Positions 8,731 to 18,495 of a DNA stretch of 64,000 bases are shown one piece after another; the first letter of the stretch is position 1; every line of letters starts with the position of its first letter. The stretch comes from a methanogenic archaeon. Lineage in GTDB: Archaea > Thermoplasmatota > Thermoplasmata > Methanomassiliicoccales > Methanomethylophilaceae. Both the position numbers and the translations under genes were made by a program. The stretch covers positions 1 to 64,000 of the forward strand of contig CACWTF010000002.1 of NCBI GenBank assembly GCA_902763685.1, given 5' to 3'. A model generated the notes under the pieces. It was not told where the DNA came from, did no database searches, and worked only from the letters and a program-made list of their open reading frames with translations.

Positions 8731-9506
8731 TACAGGAATTCCTGTGCATAGCCAGCGTAGGCACCGAACTTCCCGCGTCCGAATGCGGAGACCGTCTTGT
8801 AATTACCGGTGACCCCGTACATCCTTTCGACGCATTTCTGGATGCGCACATCGACCGGGAACGATTCGAGTTTCCCGAATCCGAACAGTGCTACGCAGTC
8901 CGCGACCTTGGGTCCGACACCGTTGATTTCCTGCAGTGCCAGAGTGAGTTTTTCGTAGGGCATGTCCTTCATGGACTCCAGGTCTATGCTTCCGTTCTCG
9001 ACGCCTTCGGCGAGCTGTATGAAGCGGGGTTCCCTGAACCCGAGCCTGCATTCCGAGATGGTGTCCTTCCCGTCGAGGATCTGTCCCGGGGTCGGGAAAG
9101 CCCGTCTCTCCCCCAGGTCCGTACCGTAGTGGTCGCAGACCGATTCCACCATCTTCGCTATGCGTTTCACGTTGACGTTGGTGGCGAGGACGTAGGTTGC
9201 CAGGCATTCCCACTCCGGCTGTTTCAGGATACGTAAGCCGGGGCATCTCGAGGAAAGGTCCGCCACGACAGGGTCGGCGGCGGATATCTCCGACACGATC
9301 ATTCCCAGATCGTCATCCGCACGGAAGTACTCCTTCAGGTCCCGTTCGTTGGATCCGGTATAACTGAAACCGTCATCCGTTTGGCAGAGGGTAACGACCT
9401 CGTTCTTCACGACTCCCTGCCAGCAGCCCGATTCCATCTTCCTCCAGCGGTGGGCCTGACCGCATCCGAGCGTGGGATCTAGGCGGACATCGAGTTCGAG
9501 TTGCAT
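8712..9506 (-). CDS. 8-oxoguanine DNA glycosylase/lyase-like HhH-GPD protein
   Basis: 264 residues from the ATG at 9506 (MQLELDVRL). The frame continues upstream to 9617 but would run into the divergent nuclease gene, so the inner ATG is preferred. The helix-hairpin-helix motif LQEINGVGPKVADCVALFGF contains the catalytic lysine and is followed by the conserved Asp in FPVDVRIQ, the signature of OGG1-type bifunctional glycosylases. The N-terminal part (QAHRWRKMESGCWQGVV) resembles the OGG N-terminal domain. It would excise oxidised guanine and nick the DNA. It is divergent from an endonuclease IV-like gene, which would process the resulting abasic or nicked site. Other HhH glycosylase specificities cannot be excluded. 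Confidence 0.85.
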   Translation of the reverse strand: MQLELDVRLDPTLGCGQAHRWRKMESGCWQGVVKNEVVTLCQTDDGFSYTGSNERDLKEYFRADDDLGMIVSEISAADPVVADLSSRCPGLRILKQPEWECLATYVLATNVNVKRIAKMVESVCDHYGTDLGERRAFPTPGQILDGKDTISECRLGFREPRFIQLAEGVENGSIDLESMKDMPYEKLTLALQEINGVGPKVADCVALFGFGKLESFPVDVRIQKCVERMYGVTGNYKTVSAFGRGKFGAYAGYAQEFLYHSDFI

Positions 9507-9576
9507 ACGGGATGATGGGCCCGGCCCTATTTGAGTTGTGCGCGGGATAAAATAGGGTAGCAACGATGGGGGAGAC

Positions 9577-10395
9577 ATGAGATTCGGACCGGCAGGATAT
9601 CCCGCGATAGGTACCAAGAGCGACCCGGAGAAATCCCTTCAATACACGCGCGATTTGGGCCTCGACGCGCTGGAAGTCGAGTTTGTACGCGGTGCCAGGA
9701 TAACAGAGGAACGCGCACACACTATCGGACAAATCGCGAAAAATTTAGACATTCGTCTAAGTTGCCATGCACCGTATTTCATCAGTTTCAATTCGGAGAC
9801 CCCGGAGACCATCGAGAAGAGCGTCGATTGGGTGGTGGATACCGCCGTCGCCGCCCACAACCTCGGTGCATACCTCATTGTGATCCACGCCGCTTCCTAC
9901 GGGAAGCACCCCGAGACCGCCTTGGACAATGTGATCAAGGGGATGTCCGTATGCAAGGACAAACTCGATGACATGGGGATCAAGGACGTCATCCTGGGGA
10001 TCGAGACCATGGGTAAGAAGGGACAGTTCGGTACCCTGGAGGAGATCGGCAAGGTCATGGACAGTGTGGACGGTGTGAGGCCGGTACTCGACGTCGCTCA
10101 TGTCCATGCCAGGGGCGTAGGGTGTCTGAAGACCAAACAGGATATGCAGGATCTCATCGACGAGTACTTCAAACTGGTCGGTCCGATCGCCCACTTCCAT
10201 ATCAGCTGCATCAAGTACGGGGACAAGGGGGAGATCTCCCACCTGCCCCTCTCGGAGAAAGAGCCAGACATGCAATTCCTGGCGGATATCCTGAACGATT
10301 CCAAGCAGGATTGCACCTTCATCTGCGAGTCTCCGCTCATCGAGAAGGACGCGGTTGTGTTCAGGGACATGTTCCCCGCATATAGGAAGAACTGA
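9577..10395 (+). CDS. nfo: Endonuclease IV-like (AP endonuclease family 2) TIM-barrel protein
   Basis: 272 residues. The xylose-isomerase-like TIM barrel of AP endonuclease family 2 is recognisable from MRFGPAGYPAIG at the start, metal-ligand-type segments SCHAPYF (near 65), VIHAASYG (near 105), GIETMGKK (near 145), LDVAHVHARG (near 172), AHFHISC (near 208) and a C-terminal CESP. The family cleaves DNA 5' of abasic sites using zinc. The divergent 8-oxoguanine glycosylase supports a base-excision repair role. Archaea carry several paralogues of this fold, some uncharacterised sugar-phosphate isomerase-like enzymes, so the exact substrate is not certain. The common upstream region is about 70 bases long. 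Confidence 0.78.
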   Translation: MRFGPAGYPAIGTKSDPEKSLQYTRDLGLDALEVEFVRGARITEERAHTIGQIAKNLDIRLSCHAPYFISFNSETPETIEKSVDWVVDTAVAAHNLGAYLIVIHAASYGKHPETALDNVIKGMSVCKDKLDDMGIKDVILGIETMGKKGQFGTLEEIGKVMDSVDGVRPVLDVAHVHARGVGCLKTKQDMQDLIDEYFKLVGPIAHFHISCIKYGDKGEISHLPLSEKEPDMQFLADILNDSKQDCTFICESPLIEKDAVVFRDMFPAYRKN

Positions 10396-10446
10396 GCGGA
10401 AATGCTCAAAGAGCCTTTATACGAATAACCATTTTCGTGAATCATT

Positions 10447-10521
10447 GCCACTGTGGCTCAGCGGTAGAGCATCGGTTTCGTAAACCGGTGGCCGAGGGTT
10501 CGAATCCCTCCAGTGGCTCCA
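10447..10521 (+). tRNA. tRNA-Thr (anticodon CGT), CCA encoded
   Basis: Cloverleaf: acceptor GCCACTG pairs with CAGTGGC, anticodon stem TCGGT/ACCGG with loop TTCGTAA (anticodon CGT), and T-loop TTCGAAT. CCA is encoded at 10519-10521. No intron. A TATA box (CTTTATACG, about 10413-10421) lies some 30 bases upstream. Confidence 0.95.
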
Positions 10522-10530
10522 TTTCTGAAT

Positions 10531-11844
10531 TCAGCAGTCGTGCTTCTTGTCGGAACCGGTGATGTCGCCCTCTTTGATGAGGTACTGGTTGACGATCTTC
10601 ACCGCGCAGAGGTCGCCGCACATGGAGCATCCGTCCTTTTCCTCGGTGCATCCGCGTGCGCGGTAACGCCTAGCTTTTTCCTCGTCAAGGCACACATCGT
10701 ACATTTCGGGCCAGTCCAGGGCCTTCCTGGCTCTTGCCATGCGGTTGTCGAGGTCCGTGCCGATGCCCCTTGTGAGGTCGGCCGCGTGGGCAGCTATCTT
10801 GGAAGCGATGACGCCTTCCTTCACATCCTCCTCGTCGGGGAGGGAGAGGTGTTCGGCGGGTGTCACGTAACATAGGAAATCGGCTCCGTTCTGTGCCGCG
10901 ATGGCTCCGCCGATGGCACTGGTGATGTGGTCGTAACCGGGTGCGATGTCGGTCACGAGCGGGCCGAGCACGTAGAACGGGGCGTTGTGGCAGAGGCACT
11001 TCATCAGCTTCATGTTGGCGGGGATCTGGTCCATCTTCATGTGTCCGGGACCTTCGACCATGGCCTGAACGCCGGCTTCGCGGGAACGTTTCACCAAATG
11101 TCCCAGAGTCATCAATTCGGACAGTTGGGCCTGGTCGGTGGCATCGTTGATGCAGCCGGGTCTGAAGCCGTCCCCAAGGGACAGTGTGAACTCGTATTTG
11201 CGGGCGAGCTCGAGAAGGTAATCGAAGTTCTTGTAGAGCGGGTTCTCCTGCTCGTTGTGGAGGATCCATGCGGTGAGGAAGGAGCCTCCCCTGGAGACGA
11301 CGTCCATCAGTCTGTCGGAGTTCTTCAGCCACCTGACGGTCTCGCGGGTGATCCCGCAGTGGACGGTCATGAAGTCCATACCGTCCTTGGCGTGCATCTC
11401 GATACCCTTGAAGATGTCGTCCTCGGTGAGTTCGACGATGGCGTTCTTCCTTGCGGCGGTGAGTCCCGTCTCGTAGATGGGGACGGACCCGATCATGACG
11501 GGGCACCTCTCCACCATCATCTTCCTGATCCTGTCGATGTCGCCGCCGGTGCTGAGGTCCATGATGGCGTCCGCGCCGTACTTCAGGGCGATCTCCAGTT
11601 TGCGGAGTTCGGGTTCCGCATCAGGCATGTCCCTGGAGGTGCCGAGGTTGGCGTTTATCTTGACGCTGAGGCCCTCTCCGATGGCTGCAGGCTCCGGATT
11701 GTGAACGGGGTTGCAGGGCATCACGATGCGTCCCGCCGCGATACCGTCGAGAACGAATCTCTCGGTCACTCCTTCCTTGCGGGCAATCGCTTTGATCCTG
11801 TCGTCAACGGCTCCTCTTCTGGCGGATTCCATGATGGTGCTCAT
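10531..11844 (-). CDS. thiC: Phosphomethylpyrimidine synthase ThiC
   Basis: 437 residues, full length. ThiC is a radical SAM enzyme that rearranges aminoimidazole ribotide to hydroxymethylpyrimidine phosphate for thiamine synthesis. The C-terminal cluster motif CSMCGDLCAVK (CX2CX4C) is intact. Conserved stretches VKINANLGTS, DLSTGGD, GSVPIYE, MTVHCGIT, RGGSFL, EGPGHM and the PAEHLSLP region are all present. The gene is transcribed away from gyrB across a 167-base spacer. No TPP riboswitch consensus was found in that spacer. It ends 10 bases from tRNA-Thr, which points towards it. No other thiamine gene is in the window. Confidence 0.96.
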   Translation of the reverse strand: MSTIMESARRGAVDDRIKAIARKEGVTERFVLDGIAAGRIVMPCNPVHNPEPAAIGEGLSVKINANLGTSRDMPDAEPELRKLEIALKYGADAIMDLSTGGDIDRIRKMMVERCPVMIGSVPIYETGLTAARKNAIVELTEDDIFKGIEMHAKDGMDFMTVHCGITRETVRWLKNSDRLMDVVSRGGSFLTAWILHNEQENPLYKNFDYLLELARKYEFTLSLGDGFRPGCINDATDQAQLSELMTLGHLVKRSREAGVQAMVEGPGHMKMDQIPANMKLMKCLCHNAPFYVLGPLVTDIAPGYDHITSAIGGAIAAQNGADFLCYVTPAEHLSLPDEEDVKEGVIASKIAAHAADLTRGIGTDLDNRMARARKALDWPEMYDVCLDEEKARRYRARGCTEEKDGCSMCGDLCAVKIVNQYLIKEGDITGSDKKHDC

Positions 11845-11920
11845 CGCTTATCGTAGTCAGAATCGCGGTTCGGTATATCAGATTTGTCGATTGTTTAACA
11901 TCGTTTAGGTGCACGATTTT

Positions 11921-11968
11921 TGCACGCGCACACACGCGTATTGCGTGCGCGCGCATACGCATATATAT
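11921..11968. other. Alternating pyrimidine-purine tract (Z-DNA-prone) between thiC and gyrB
   Basis: Bases 11921-11941 and 11942-11968 alternate strictly between pyrimidine and purine, with one phase slip at the TT 11941/11942. The left 40 bases consist mostly of CG and CA/TG steps (for example TGCGTGCGCGCGCATACG), the steps that most readily adopt Z-DNA under negative supercoiling; the right end is AT alternating and contains the gyrB TATA box. Confidence 0.7.
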
Positions 11969-11971
11969 TAT
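11961..11971 (+). promoter_or_regulatory. TATA box of the gyrB-gyrA operon
   Basis: ATATATATTAT lies about 45 bases before the gyrB ATG at 12012, leaving a leader of roughly 15-25 bases that includes the purine-rich RBS GGAAGGGAAG. Confidence 0.55.
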
Positions 11972-12011
11972 AGCGGCATACGGGAAATCGTAATTTTTCG
12001 GAAGGGAAGTT

Positions 12012-13946
12012 ATGGGAAGCGAAGAAGATTTTAGAAAATCTGAGGTCTACGATGCAGACAGCATCAAGGCCCTCAAAGGACTCGAGGCCGTCCGTAAAAG
12101 GCCAGGTATGTACATCGGAAGTACCGACACGAGAGGTCTGCACCACCTCGTGTACGAGGTCGTCGACAACTCGATCGACGAGGTCATGGCGGGATTCGCC
12201 ACGAGCATCGATGTGACCGTCAATACCGACGGTTCCATTTCCGTCGTCGACGACGGTAGGGGTATCCCCACCGGTGTCCCGAAGGGAGAGACCAAATCCG
12301 CAATGGAGCTGTGTCTCACCGACCTCCACGCTGGAGGTAAGTTCGATCAGAACGCCTACAAGGTATCCGGAGGTCTCCACGGAGTGGGAGTCTCCGTCGT
12401 GAATGCCCTTTCCGAGTGGATGGTCGCCACCGTCAAGAGGGAGGGTAAGATCCACAGGCAGTCCTACCACTGCGGTAAGCCTGACGGACCCATAGAGATC
12501 ATCGGCGAGACGCAGGAGACCGGAACCGCCATCACATTCCTGCCTGACAAGACCATGTTCGAGACCGTGGTGTTCGATTTCGACACCCTGCAGAACAGGT
12601 TCAGGAACCAGGCGTTCCTCAACACCAAGGTCACCATCAACCTCACCGACGAGCGTGTCGGGAAGAAGGAGGTCTACCACTACGACGGAGGTGTGAGTGC
12701 CTTTGTCAAGTTCCTCAACAGGTCCAAGACCCCTCTCTATCCCGAGCCCGTCGTCATTCAGGGCACCAAGACCTTCAGCGACCTGAAGGGCAAGCCCGTG
12801 ACCGTCGAGGTCGACATCGCCATGCAGAACACCGACGGATACAACGAGTCCGTCGATTCCTTCGTGAACACCGTTTCCACTCCCGACGGAGGTACCCACC
12901 TTACCGGATTCAGGACCGCCCTTACCAAGACCCTCAACGACTACGGTAAGGAGAACAACATGCTGAAGGACATGACCCTCGAGGGATCCGATACCCGTGA
13001 GGGACTCACCGCCATCATCAGCATCAGGATGCCCGATCCCCAGTTCGAGAGTCAGACCAAGGAGAAACTCGGAAGCAGCGTCGCTCAGAACGCCGTCGCC
13101 TCGGTCGTATCCGAACAGCTCAAGCAGTTCCTCGAGGAGAACCCCTCCATCGCACAGATCATCCTGAACAAGGCCAAGAACGCCTTCCAGGGACGCGAGG
13201 CCGCGAGGAAGGCAAGGGATGCCACCCGCAGGAAGTCCCTGCTCGAATCCACCTCCCTGCCCGGCAAGCTCGCCGACTGTTCCGAGAAGGACCCCTCCAA
13301 GTGCGAGATCTTCATCGTCGAGGGAGAGTCCGCAGGAGGATCCGCGAAGATGGGAAGGGACCGTGCGTTCCAGGCCATCCTGCCCATCAGGGGAAAGATC
13401 CTCAATGTCGAGAAGGCCCGTCCCGACAAGCTCCTCGACCACGAGGAGATCAGGAACCTCACCATCGCCGTGGGCGGCGGAATCGGAAAGGACTTCGACG
13501 TCAGCAAGATCCGCTACCACAAAGTCGTAATCATGACCGATGCCGATGTGGACGGAGCCCACATCGCAACCCTTCTCCTGACCCTCTTCTACAGGCAGAT
13601 GAGGCCCCTCGTGGAGGAAGGATACGTCTACCTTGCCATGCCTCCCCTCTACAGGGTGTACAAGGGAAAGACCCAGAAGTACGCATACAACGACGAGGAG
13701 ATGCAGAAGTACCTCGCCGAGATGCCCGGTGCCAACGTCAGCAGGTACAAGGGATTGGGAGAGATGAATCCCCAGCAGCTGTGGGAGACCACCATGGATC
13801 CCGAGCAGCGTATGCTGAAGAGGATCCGCATCGCCGATGCGATGCTCGCCGACCAGCTCTTCTCCACCCTGATGGGCGACGATGTCGAACCCAGGAGGGA
13901 ATTCATCATCGAGCATGCGAACGAAGTCGTGAACCTGGATGTGTGA
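12012..13946 (+). CDS. gyrB: DNA gyrase subunit B
   Basis: 644 residues, the short bacterial-type GyrB. It supplies the ATPase and the TOPRIM metal site of gyrase, which introduces negative supercoils. The GHKL ATP site is visible in [20 protein letters not shown] and [15 protein letters not shown], all within the first 130 residues. The TOPRIM motif reads [15 protein letters not shown] near residue 440 (usual EGDSAGGSAKQGRDR), followed by [12 protein letters not shown] and [10 protein letters not shown]. The gene overlaps or abuts gyrA. Gyrase in Thermoplasmata is held to be an ancient acquisition from bacteria (established view). Its promoter lies beside an alternating Z-prone tract. Confidence 0.97.
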   Translation: MGSEEDFRKSEVYDADSIKALKGLEAVRKRPGMYIGSTDTRGLHHLVYEVVDNSIDEVMAGFATSIDVTVNTDGSISVVDDGRGIPTGVPKGETKSAMELCLTDLHAGGKFDQNAYKVSGGLHGVGVSVVNALSEWMVATVKREGKIHRQSYHCGKPDGPIEIIGETQETGTAITFLPDKTMFETVVFDFDTLQNRFRNQAFLNTKVTINLTDERVGKKEVYHYDGGVSAFVKFLNRSKTPLYPEPVVIQGTKTFSDLKGKPVTVEVDIAMQNTDGYNESVDSFVNTVSTPDGGTHLTGFRTALTKTLNDYGKENNMLKDMTLEGSDTREGLTAIISIRMPDPQFESQTKEKLGSSVAQNAVASVVSEQLKQFLEENPSIAQIILNKAKNAFQGREAARKARDATRRKSLLESTSLPGKLADCSEKDPSKCEIFIVEGESAGGSAKMGRDRAFQAILPIRGKILNVEKARPDKLLDHEEIRNLTIAVGGGIGKDFDVSKIRYHKVVIMTDADVDGAHIATLLLTLFYRQMRPLVEEGYVYLAMPPLYRVYKGKTQKYAYNDEEMQKYLAEMPGANVSRYKGLGEMNPQQLWETTMDPEQRMLKRIRIADAMLADQLFSTLMGDDVEPRREFIIEHANEVVNLDV

Positions 13947-13950
13947 TACC

Positions 13951-16407
13951 ATGGATGCAGAAGACAGAATCTTAGTACAGACCGTCGAGAAGGAGATGCA
14001 GCGCTCCTACATCGACTACTCCATGTCCGTCATCGTCAGCAGGGCGCTTCCCGATGTCCGCGACGGACTGAAGCCCGTCCACAGGAAGATCATGTTCGCC
14101 ATGCACGAACTCGGTCTCGCCTTCAACCGCCCCCACAAGAAGTCCGCCACCGTGGTCGGAGAGGTGCTCGGTAAGTACCACCCCCACGGAGACACCGCTG
14201 CATACGATGCGATGGTCAGGATGGGACAGCCCTTCTCCCTGAGGTACCCCCTTGTAGACGGTCAGGGTAACTTCGGTTCCGTGGACGGCGACCCGCCCGC
14301 AGCGATGCGTTACACCGAGGCAAGGCTCTCCAAGATGGCATCCGATCTGCTGTTGGACCTCGACAAGGACACCGTGGACTTCGTTGACAACTTCGACGGC
14401 TCCCTCAAGGAGCCCTCCGTGCTGCCCTCCAAGTTCCCCAACCTCCTCGTGAACGGTTCCGACGGTATCGCTGTCGGTATGGCCACCAAGATGCCCCCGC
14501 ACAACCTCACCGAGGTCTGCAACGCGATCATCTACACCATCGACAACCCCGACGTGGAGGTCCCCCAGCTCATGGAGTTCGTCCCCGGACCCGACTTCCC
14601 CACCGGAGGAATCATCAACGGTGCACAGGGAATCACCGAGGCCTACACCACCGGAAGGGGCAGGATCAAGATCCGTTCCAAGACCCACTTCGAGGAGCTC
14701 AAGAGCGGAAAGACCTCCATCATCGTGGACGAGATCCCCTACCAGGTCAACAAGGCCGAGCTCGTCAAATCCATCGCCGATCTCGTCAAGGACAAGGCCA
14801 TCACCGGCATCACCGATCTCCGCGACGAGTCCGACAGGAAAGGTATGCGTATTGTCATCGAGCTCCACAAGGATGCCATCCCCGATGTCGTCCTCGAGAA
14901 CCTGATGAAGAAGACGCAGATGGAGAACACCTACGGAATCATCAACCTGGCACTTGTCAACAACAAGCCCACCCTCCTCGGTCTGAAGGATCTCATCACC
15001 CACTACATCAATCACCGCCGTTCGGTCGTCACCCGCAGGGTGCGGTTCGACCTGAACGAGGCGGAGAAGAGGTTCCACATCCTCGACGGTCTCATCAAGG
15101 CACTCAACATGCTCGACAAGACCATCGCTCTCATCAGGGCATCTAAGACCGGTGCCGAGGCGAACGAGGGTCTGCAGAACCTGCTCGGCATCGACCAGGT
15201 GCAGGCACAGGCCATCCTCGATATGAGGCTGCAGAAGCTGACCGGTCTCGAGATCACCACCATCCGCGACGAGTACGATGCGCTCATCATCAAGATGAAC
15301 GACCTGAAGGACATCCTCGCCAAGCCCGAGAGGGTCGACGCCATCATCAAGGACGAGCTCAAGCAGATGAAGGACACCTACGGCGACGAGCGTCGCACCG
15401 AGATCAACAGGATCGCCCTCGACGTGGACGCTGAGGACCTCATCCCCAAGGAGGAGATGGTGTACACCCTCTCCGATGACAACTACATCAAGAGGATCCC
15501 CCTCAGGACCTACAGGCAGCAGGCCCGCGGAGGAGTCGGACTCACCGGTATGCAGACCAAGGAATCCGACTTCATGAAGAACATGCTGGTGGCATCCTCG
15601 CACACCTACCTGCTGTTCATCACCGACACCGGCCGTATCCTGTGGCTGAAGGGTTACAACATCCCCGAGGGAAGCAGACAGTCCAAGGGTAAGCCCATCG
15701 TCAACATGCTGCCCGACCTGCAGCCCGGGGAGAACATCACCAACATCATCCCCGCCAACGAGTTCCCCGCGGACAAGTACCTGGTGTTCTGCACCAAGAA
15801 CGGTCTGCTGAAGAAGACCTCCCTTGACCAGTACGGAAACGTCAGGAACAAGGGAATCAAGGCCATCAAGCTCGACGAGGACGACGCCCTCATGGAGACC
15901 TGGATCACCGACGGTCAGGATGAGATAATCCTGGCCACCAACAGCGGTCTCGCATGCAGGTTCAGCGAGGAGGACGTACGTCCCACCGGAAGGGACACCA
16001 TGGGAGTCAAGGGAATGACCATCGGTCTGCACGACGAGGTCGTCTCCATGGCCGTGGTGAAGCCCACCGATCTCCTGCTCACCGTCACCGAGAACGGATT
16101 CGGAAAGATCTCCACCGTCGACGACTACAGGAAGACCCACCGCGGAGGAAAGGGAGTCATCACCATCAAGACCACCAAGAAGAATGGCGGCGTCGTGAGT
16201 GTCCGCAGGGTCAGCGAGAACGACGAGCTCATGGTGATCTCCAAGACCGGTAAGATCATCCGCATCAAGGTGGACTCCATCCGCAAGACCGGACGCAACG
16301 CGCAGGGCGTGAAGATCATGGAGCTGAAGGACGACGATGTCGTCGTGTCCCTCATGCCCATCCTCAACACCGACGGTCAGGAAGAGGAAACCGAGACGAC
16401 CCAGTAA
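13951..16407 (+). CDS. gyrA: DNA gyrase subunit A
   Basis: 818 residues from ATG 13951 (MDAEDRI); an ATG at 13939 overlapping the gyrB stop would add four residues and cannot be excluded. The breakage-reunion domain is clear: [23 protein letters not shown] near the N-terminus and the catalytic tyrosine in [10 protein letters not shown] near residue 120. The C-terminal pinwheel carries a GyrA-box of the form THRGGKG near residue 730 (bacterial consensus QRRGGKG), which supports true gyrase (negative supercoiling) rather than topo IV. It is translated together with gyrB, and a GC-rich hairpin follows the stop. Partner of GyrB in an A2B2 complex. Confidence 0.97.
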   Translation: MDAEDRILVQTVEKEMQRSYIDYSMSVIVSRALPDVRDGLKPVHRKIMFAMHELGLAFNRPHKKSATVVGEVLGKYHPHGDTAAYDAMVRMGQPFSLRYPLVDGQGNFGSVDGDPPAAMRYTEARLSKMASDLLLDLDKDTVDFVDNFDGSLKEPSVLPSKFPNLLVNGSDGIAVGMATKMPPHNLTEVCNAIIYTIDNPDVEVPQLMEFVPGPDFPTGGIINGAQGITEAYTTGRGRIKIRSKTHFEELKSGKTSIIVDEIPYQVNKAELVKSIADLVKDKAITGITDLRDESDRKGMRIVIELHKDAIPDVVLENLMKKTQMENTYGIINLALVNNKPTLLGLKDLITHYINHRRSVVTRRVRFDLNEAEKRFHILDGLIKALNMLDKTIALIRASKTGAEANEGLQNLLGIDQVQAQAILDMRLQKLTGLEITTIRDEYDALIIKMNDLKDILAKPERVDAIIKDELKQMKDTYGDERRTEINRIALDVDAEDLIPKEEMVYTLSDDNYIKRIPLRTYRQQARGGVGLTGMQTKESDFMKNMLVASSHTYLLFITDTGRILWLKGYNIPEGSRQSKGKPIVNMLPDLQPGENITNIIPANEFPADKYLVFCTKNGLLKKTSLDQYGNVRNKGIKAIKLDEDDALMETWITDGQDEIILATNSGLACRFSEEDVRPTGRDTMGVKGMTIGLHDEVVSMAVVKPTDLLLTVTENGFGKISTVDDYRKTHRGGKGVITIKTTKKNGGVVSVRRVSENDELMVISKTGKIIRIKVDSIRKTGRNAQGVKIMELKDDDVVVSLMPILNTDGQEEETETTQ

Positions 16408-16415
16408 ACAATTTC

Positions 16416-16434
16416 GGAGGGGCTCCGCCCCTCC
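16416..16434 (+). terminator. Stem-loop after gyrA
   Basis: GGAGGGGC and GCCCCTCC form an 8-bp stem with loop TCC, 8 bases after the gyrA stop, followed by ATCCTTT. Probably a transcript end or 3' stabiliser. Confidence 0.6.
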
Positions 16435-16483
16435 ATCCTTTACCCATACCTTTTTAATGGTTTAGCAGATAAGGGAAATCCAA

Positions 16484-16559
16484 GCCTCCGTAGCTCAGTT
16501 GGGAGAGCGCGTGACTGAAGATCACGAGGTCGCTGGTTCGAACCCGGCTGGAGGCACCA
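16484..16559 (+). tRNA. tRNA-Phe (anticodon GAA), CCA encoded
   Basis: Acceptor GCCTCCG pairs with TGGAGGC (one G-T pair), anticodon stem GTGA/TCAC with loop containing CTGAAGA (GAA), T-loop TTCGAAC, CCA at 16557-16559. No intron. A TATA-like TTTTTAATGG lies about 30 bases upstream. Confidence 0.95.
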
Positions 16560-16609
16560 TACTTTTCAAATCAACCGATTGGTCCCGTATCGACTGCCGA
16601 GGGAGTTAC

Positions 16610-16783
16610 ATGGAAAACGAGAGCCTGGACGAGATACTCATCGACATCCGCAGCACCGAGATGTCCATGATGGAGGTCCTGGCACGTATCGACCAGTACA
16701 AGCAGGACCCCCGTTACCAGAACTTCGAGATCTTCCTCGACGGCGACAGGTACGCCATAGTGGCGCGTCCGAAGGTGAGATGA
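16610..16783 (+). CDS. 57-aa protein coupled to DUF531/SPOUT-like gene, unknown function
   Basis: Small acidic protein from the ATG at 16610, preceded by GGGAG (16601-16605) as a Shine-Dalgarno site; the frame is open upstream only across tRNA-Phe. It has no Cys motif, signal peptide or membrane segment. Predicted helices at residues 5-30 (LDEILIDIRSTEMSMMEVLA) are followed by a beta hairpin FEIFLDGDRYAIVARPK. Its stop overlaps the start of the next gene by ATGA, so it is translationally coupled to that gene and probably works with it. I do not recognise a family. Confidence 0.65.
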   Translation: MENESLDEILIDIRSTEMSMMEVLARIDQYKQDPRYQNFEIFLDGDRYAIVARPKVR

Positions 16784-17343
16784 TGGTTTACGAGAAGACA
16801 GGCCGCAGAGGAAGGATGACCATAGGCATCTACAACGCCTACGATCCCAAGACCTTCAGGGAGCCGCACCGCCGTGTCATCGCCCGCGCGGGTGATCTCG
16901 CGATGGCCTTCAATATGAATCTGGCACTGTTCGGTTTCCCCATTCCAGAGGACTGCAAGACCCCCATGGAGATAGCCAATTTCATCGCCGGAACCACCAG
17001 CATAGGTGCCCACGGGGACAACTTCGTCCAGCTGGCGGAACTGGGCCGTTTTCAGACCTTCCCGTACCCTGCCAAGGGATTCCCGCCGCAGCTCGGAAAG
17101 GTCGTCCTGACCACCTGTAAACCAGAGCCCAAGAAGCAGCTCACCACCGCACAGCTGGCCGACCTGGTGGCTGGCGGACAGAGCATCCTGCTGATCTTCG
17201 GCATCGGCCCTCACGGTACCCCCAAGGAGGTCCATGCGTTATCAGACATAGACTTCGAGGTCACCGGCGGCAATTTCTCGCTGGAGACCTGCACCGCGCT
17301 CGGAGCGGTATGCGGTGCTCTCGACTGCAAATTGAACAAGTGA
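16780..17343 (+). CDS. DUF531-family, SPOUT-methyltransferase-like protein
   Basis: 187 residues from the ATG in the ATGA overlap. The C-terminal half has the look of a SPOUT trefoil-knot cofactor site: ILLIFGIGPHGTPKE, then DFEVTGGN, then SLETCTALGAVCGAL near the end. This matches the archaeal DUF531 family as I remember it; the family has been proposed to belong to the SPOUT RNA methylases, but I know of no demonstrated activity. The N-terminal half (GIYNAYDPKTFREPHRRVIARAGDLA) resembles the start of other SPOUT proteins. RNA modification is therefore a reasonable guess, and the upstream 57-aa protein may be an accessory subunit. It is convergent with purM across a stem-loop. Confidence 0.7.
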   Translation: MMVYEKTGRRGRMTIGIYNAYDPKTFREPHRRVIARAGDLAMAFNMNLALFGFPIPEDCKTPMEIANFIAGTTSIGAHGDNFVQLAELGRFQTFPYPAKGFPPQLGKVVLTTCKPEPKKQLTTAQLADLVAGGQSILLIFGIGPHGTPKEVHALSDIDFEVTGGNFSLETCTALGAVCGALDCKLNK

Positions 17344-17344
17344 A

Positions 17345-17364
17345 CCGAGGGCTTCCGCCCCCGG
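17345..17364. terminator. Stem-loop between DUF531 gene and purM
   Basis: CCGAGGGC/GCCCCCGG with loop TTCC and one mismatch. It lies between two convergent stops (17343 and 17379) and may serve both transcripts. Confidence 0.5.
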
Positions 17365-17378
17365 TATGAAAAATACGA

Positions 17379-18413
17379 TCAGTAGTGGTCGTAGGTGAGT
17401 TTGGAGGGTGCGTAGTAGACCCCGTTACCCTCTTCGACGCGTCCGACGATCTTCGCGTTCTTGTTCTCGCGGACGATGTCCTCCGCCTCGTCGGCGGGGG
17501 CGATGATGGTGAATCCCATACCCATGTTGAAGGTCTGGAAGATCTCCTGGTCGGAGATGTTTCCGAGTTCCTGGAGCACGGTGAAGACGGGGTTGGGCTT
17601 GATGGGGTCATCGATGGTGTACTTCAGTCCCTTCCTCATGCGGAGGATGTTCCTGAGTCCGCCTCCGGTGATGTCCACCAGTCCGTGGATCTCGTGCTTG
17701 GAGGTCATCTCGAGCACCTGTTTCACATAGATCTGGGTGGGGGTGAGGAGCTCCTTTCCGATGGTCTGGGTCAGTCCAGGTACGGAGTCGGTGAGCTTGA
17801 TGTTGTTGGCTTCTACGACCTTCCTGGCGAGGGTCAGTCCGTTGGAGTGCAGACCGGATGCCTGCAGAGCGATGATGGCGTCTCCCTTCTCGCAGGTGTC
17901 GCCGGTGATGATCTTGTCCTTGTCGACGACTCCGAGACAGGTTCCGGAGAGGTCGAGACCGTTGACCATCTCGGGGAGGACAGCGATCTCTCCGCCCACG
18001 ATCTCCATGTCGGAGAGTTCGGCACCCTTGTTGAGTCCGATTCCCACTTTCTGTGTGATCTCTTCGTCGGGTTTGTCGATGGCGATGTAGTCGACGAAGG
18101 AGATGGGAGTGGAGTTCACGCAGATGGTATCGTTGACATTCATGGCGATACAGTCGATACCGATGGTGTCCCAGATGCCGAGTTCCTCGGCGATGAGGAT
18201 CTTGGTGCCCACGCCGTCGGTGGCGAGGGTGACGTACCTGTCCCCGAAATCGATGAGACTGGCGAACAATCCGGACTTCTGTACCATCTGTCCGAATCCT
18301 TTTCTGCGGTAGGTGAGTTCGCTTACGAGGGAACCGATGGAGCTAGATTTCTTGTCGATGTTAACTCCGGCCTTTGAGTATGTCCAGCCTTCTGCCATGA
18401 TATCAGTGGACAT
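17379..18413 (-). CDS. purM: Phosphoribosylformylglycinamidine cyclo-ligase (AIR synthetase)
   Basis: 344 residues, normal length. PurM closes the imidazole ring of aminoimidazole ribotide in purine synthesis using ATP; AIR is also the substrate of ThiC, whose gene is 6 kb away. Recognisable features are YSKAGVNID near residue 12, the conserved FASLIDFGDRYVTLATDGVGTKILIA segment near 50-75, AMNVNDTICVNSTPISFVDYIA near 90-110, GGEIAVLPEMV near 140 and the glycine-rich VDITGGGLRNILRM near 245. A second purine gene, purD, is in the window at 51.5 kb but not in the same operon. The gene is divergent from the rRNA methylase at 18496 with an 80-base spacer. Confidence 0.96.
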   Translation of the reverse strand: MSTDIMAEGWTYSKAGVNIDKKSSSIGSLVSELTYRRKGFGQMVQKSGLFASLIDFGDRYVTLATDGVGTKILIAEELGIWDTIGIDCIAMNVNDTICVNSTPISFVDYIAIDKPDEEITQKVGIGLNKGAELSDMEIVGGEIAVLPEMVNGLDLSGTCLGVVDKDKIITGDTCEKGDAIIALQASGLHSNGLTLARKVVEANNIKLTDSVPGLTQTIGKELLTPTQIYVKQVLEMTSKHEIHGLVDITGGGLRNILRMRKGLKYTIDDPIKPNPVFTVLQELGNISDQEIFQTFNMGMGFTIIAPADEAEDIVRENKNAKIVGRVEEGNGVYYAPSKLTYDHY

Positions 18414-18495
18414 TATGCGTTTCCCCTATAACTAGATAGGGCGAGGGCCCGTATCCTAGGTTACTTACTTATCCGATGAACATTTAGCGGCAAGT

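Noticed and set aside
11845-12011. Possible TPP riboswitch in front of thiC
   Set aside because: The conserved CTGAGA and other TPP aptamer elements are not found in the leader; only short partial matches occur.
11895-13952. 685-codon minus-strand frame opposite gyrB
   Set aside because: Antisense shadow of gyrB; product has no recognisable domain.
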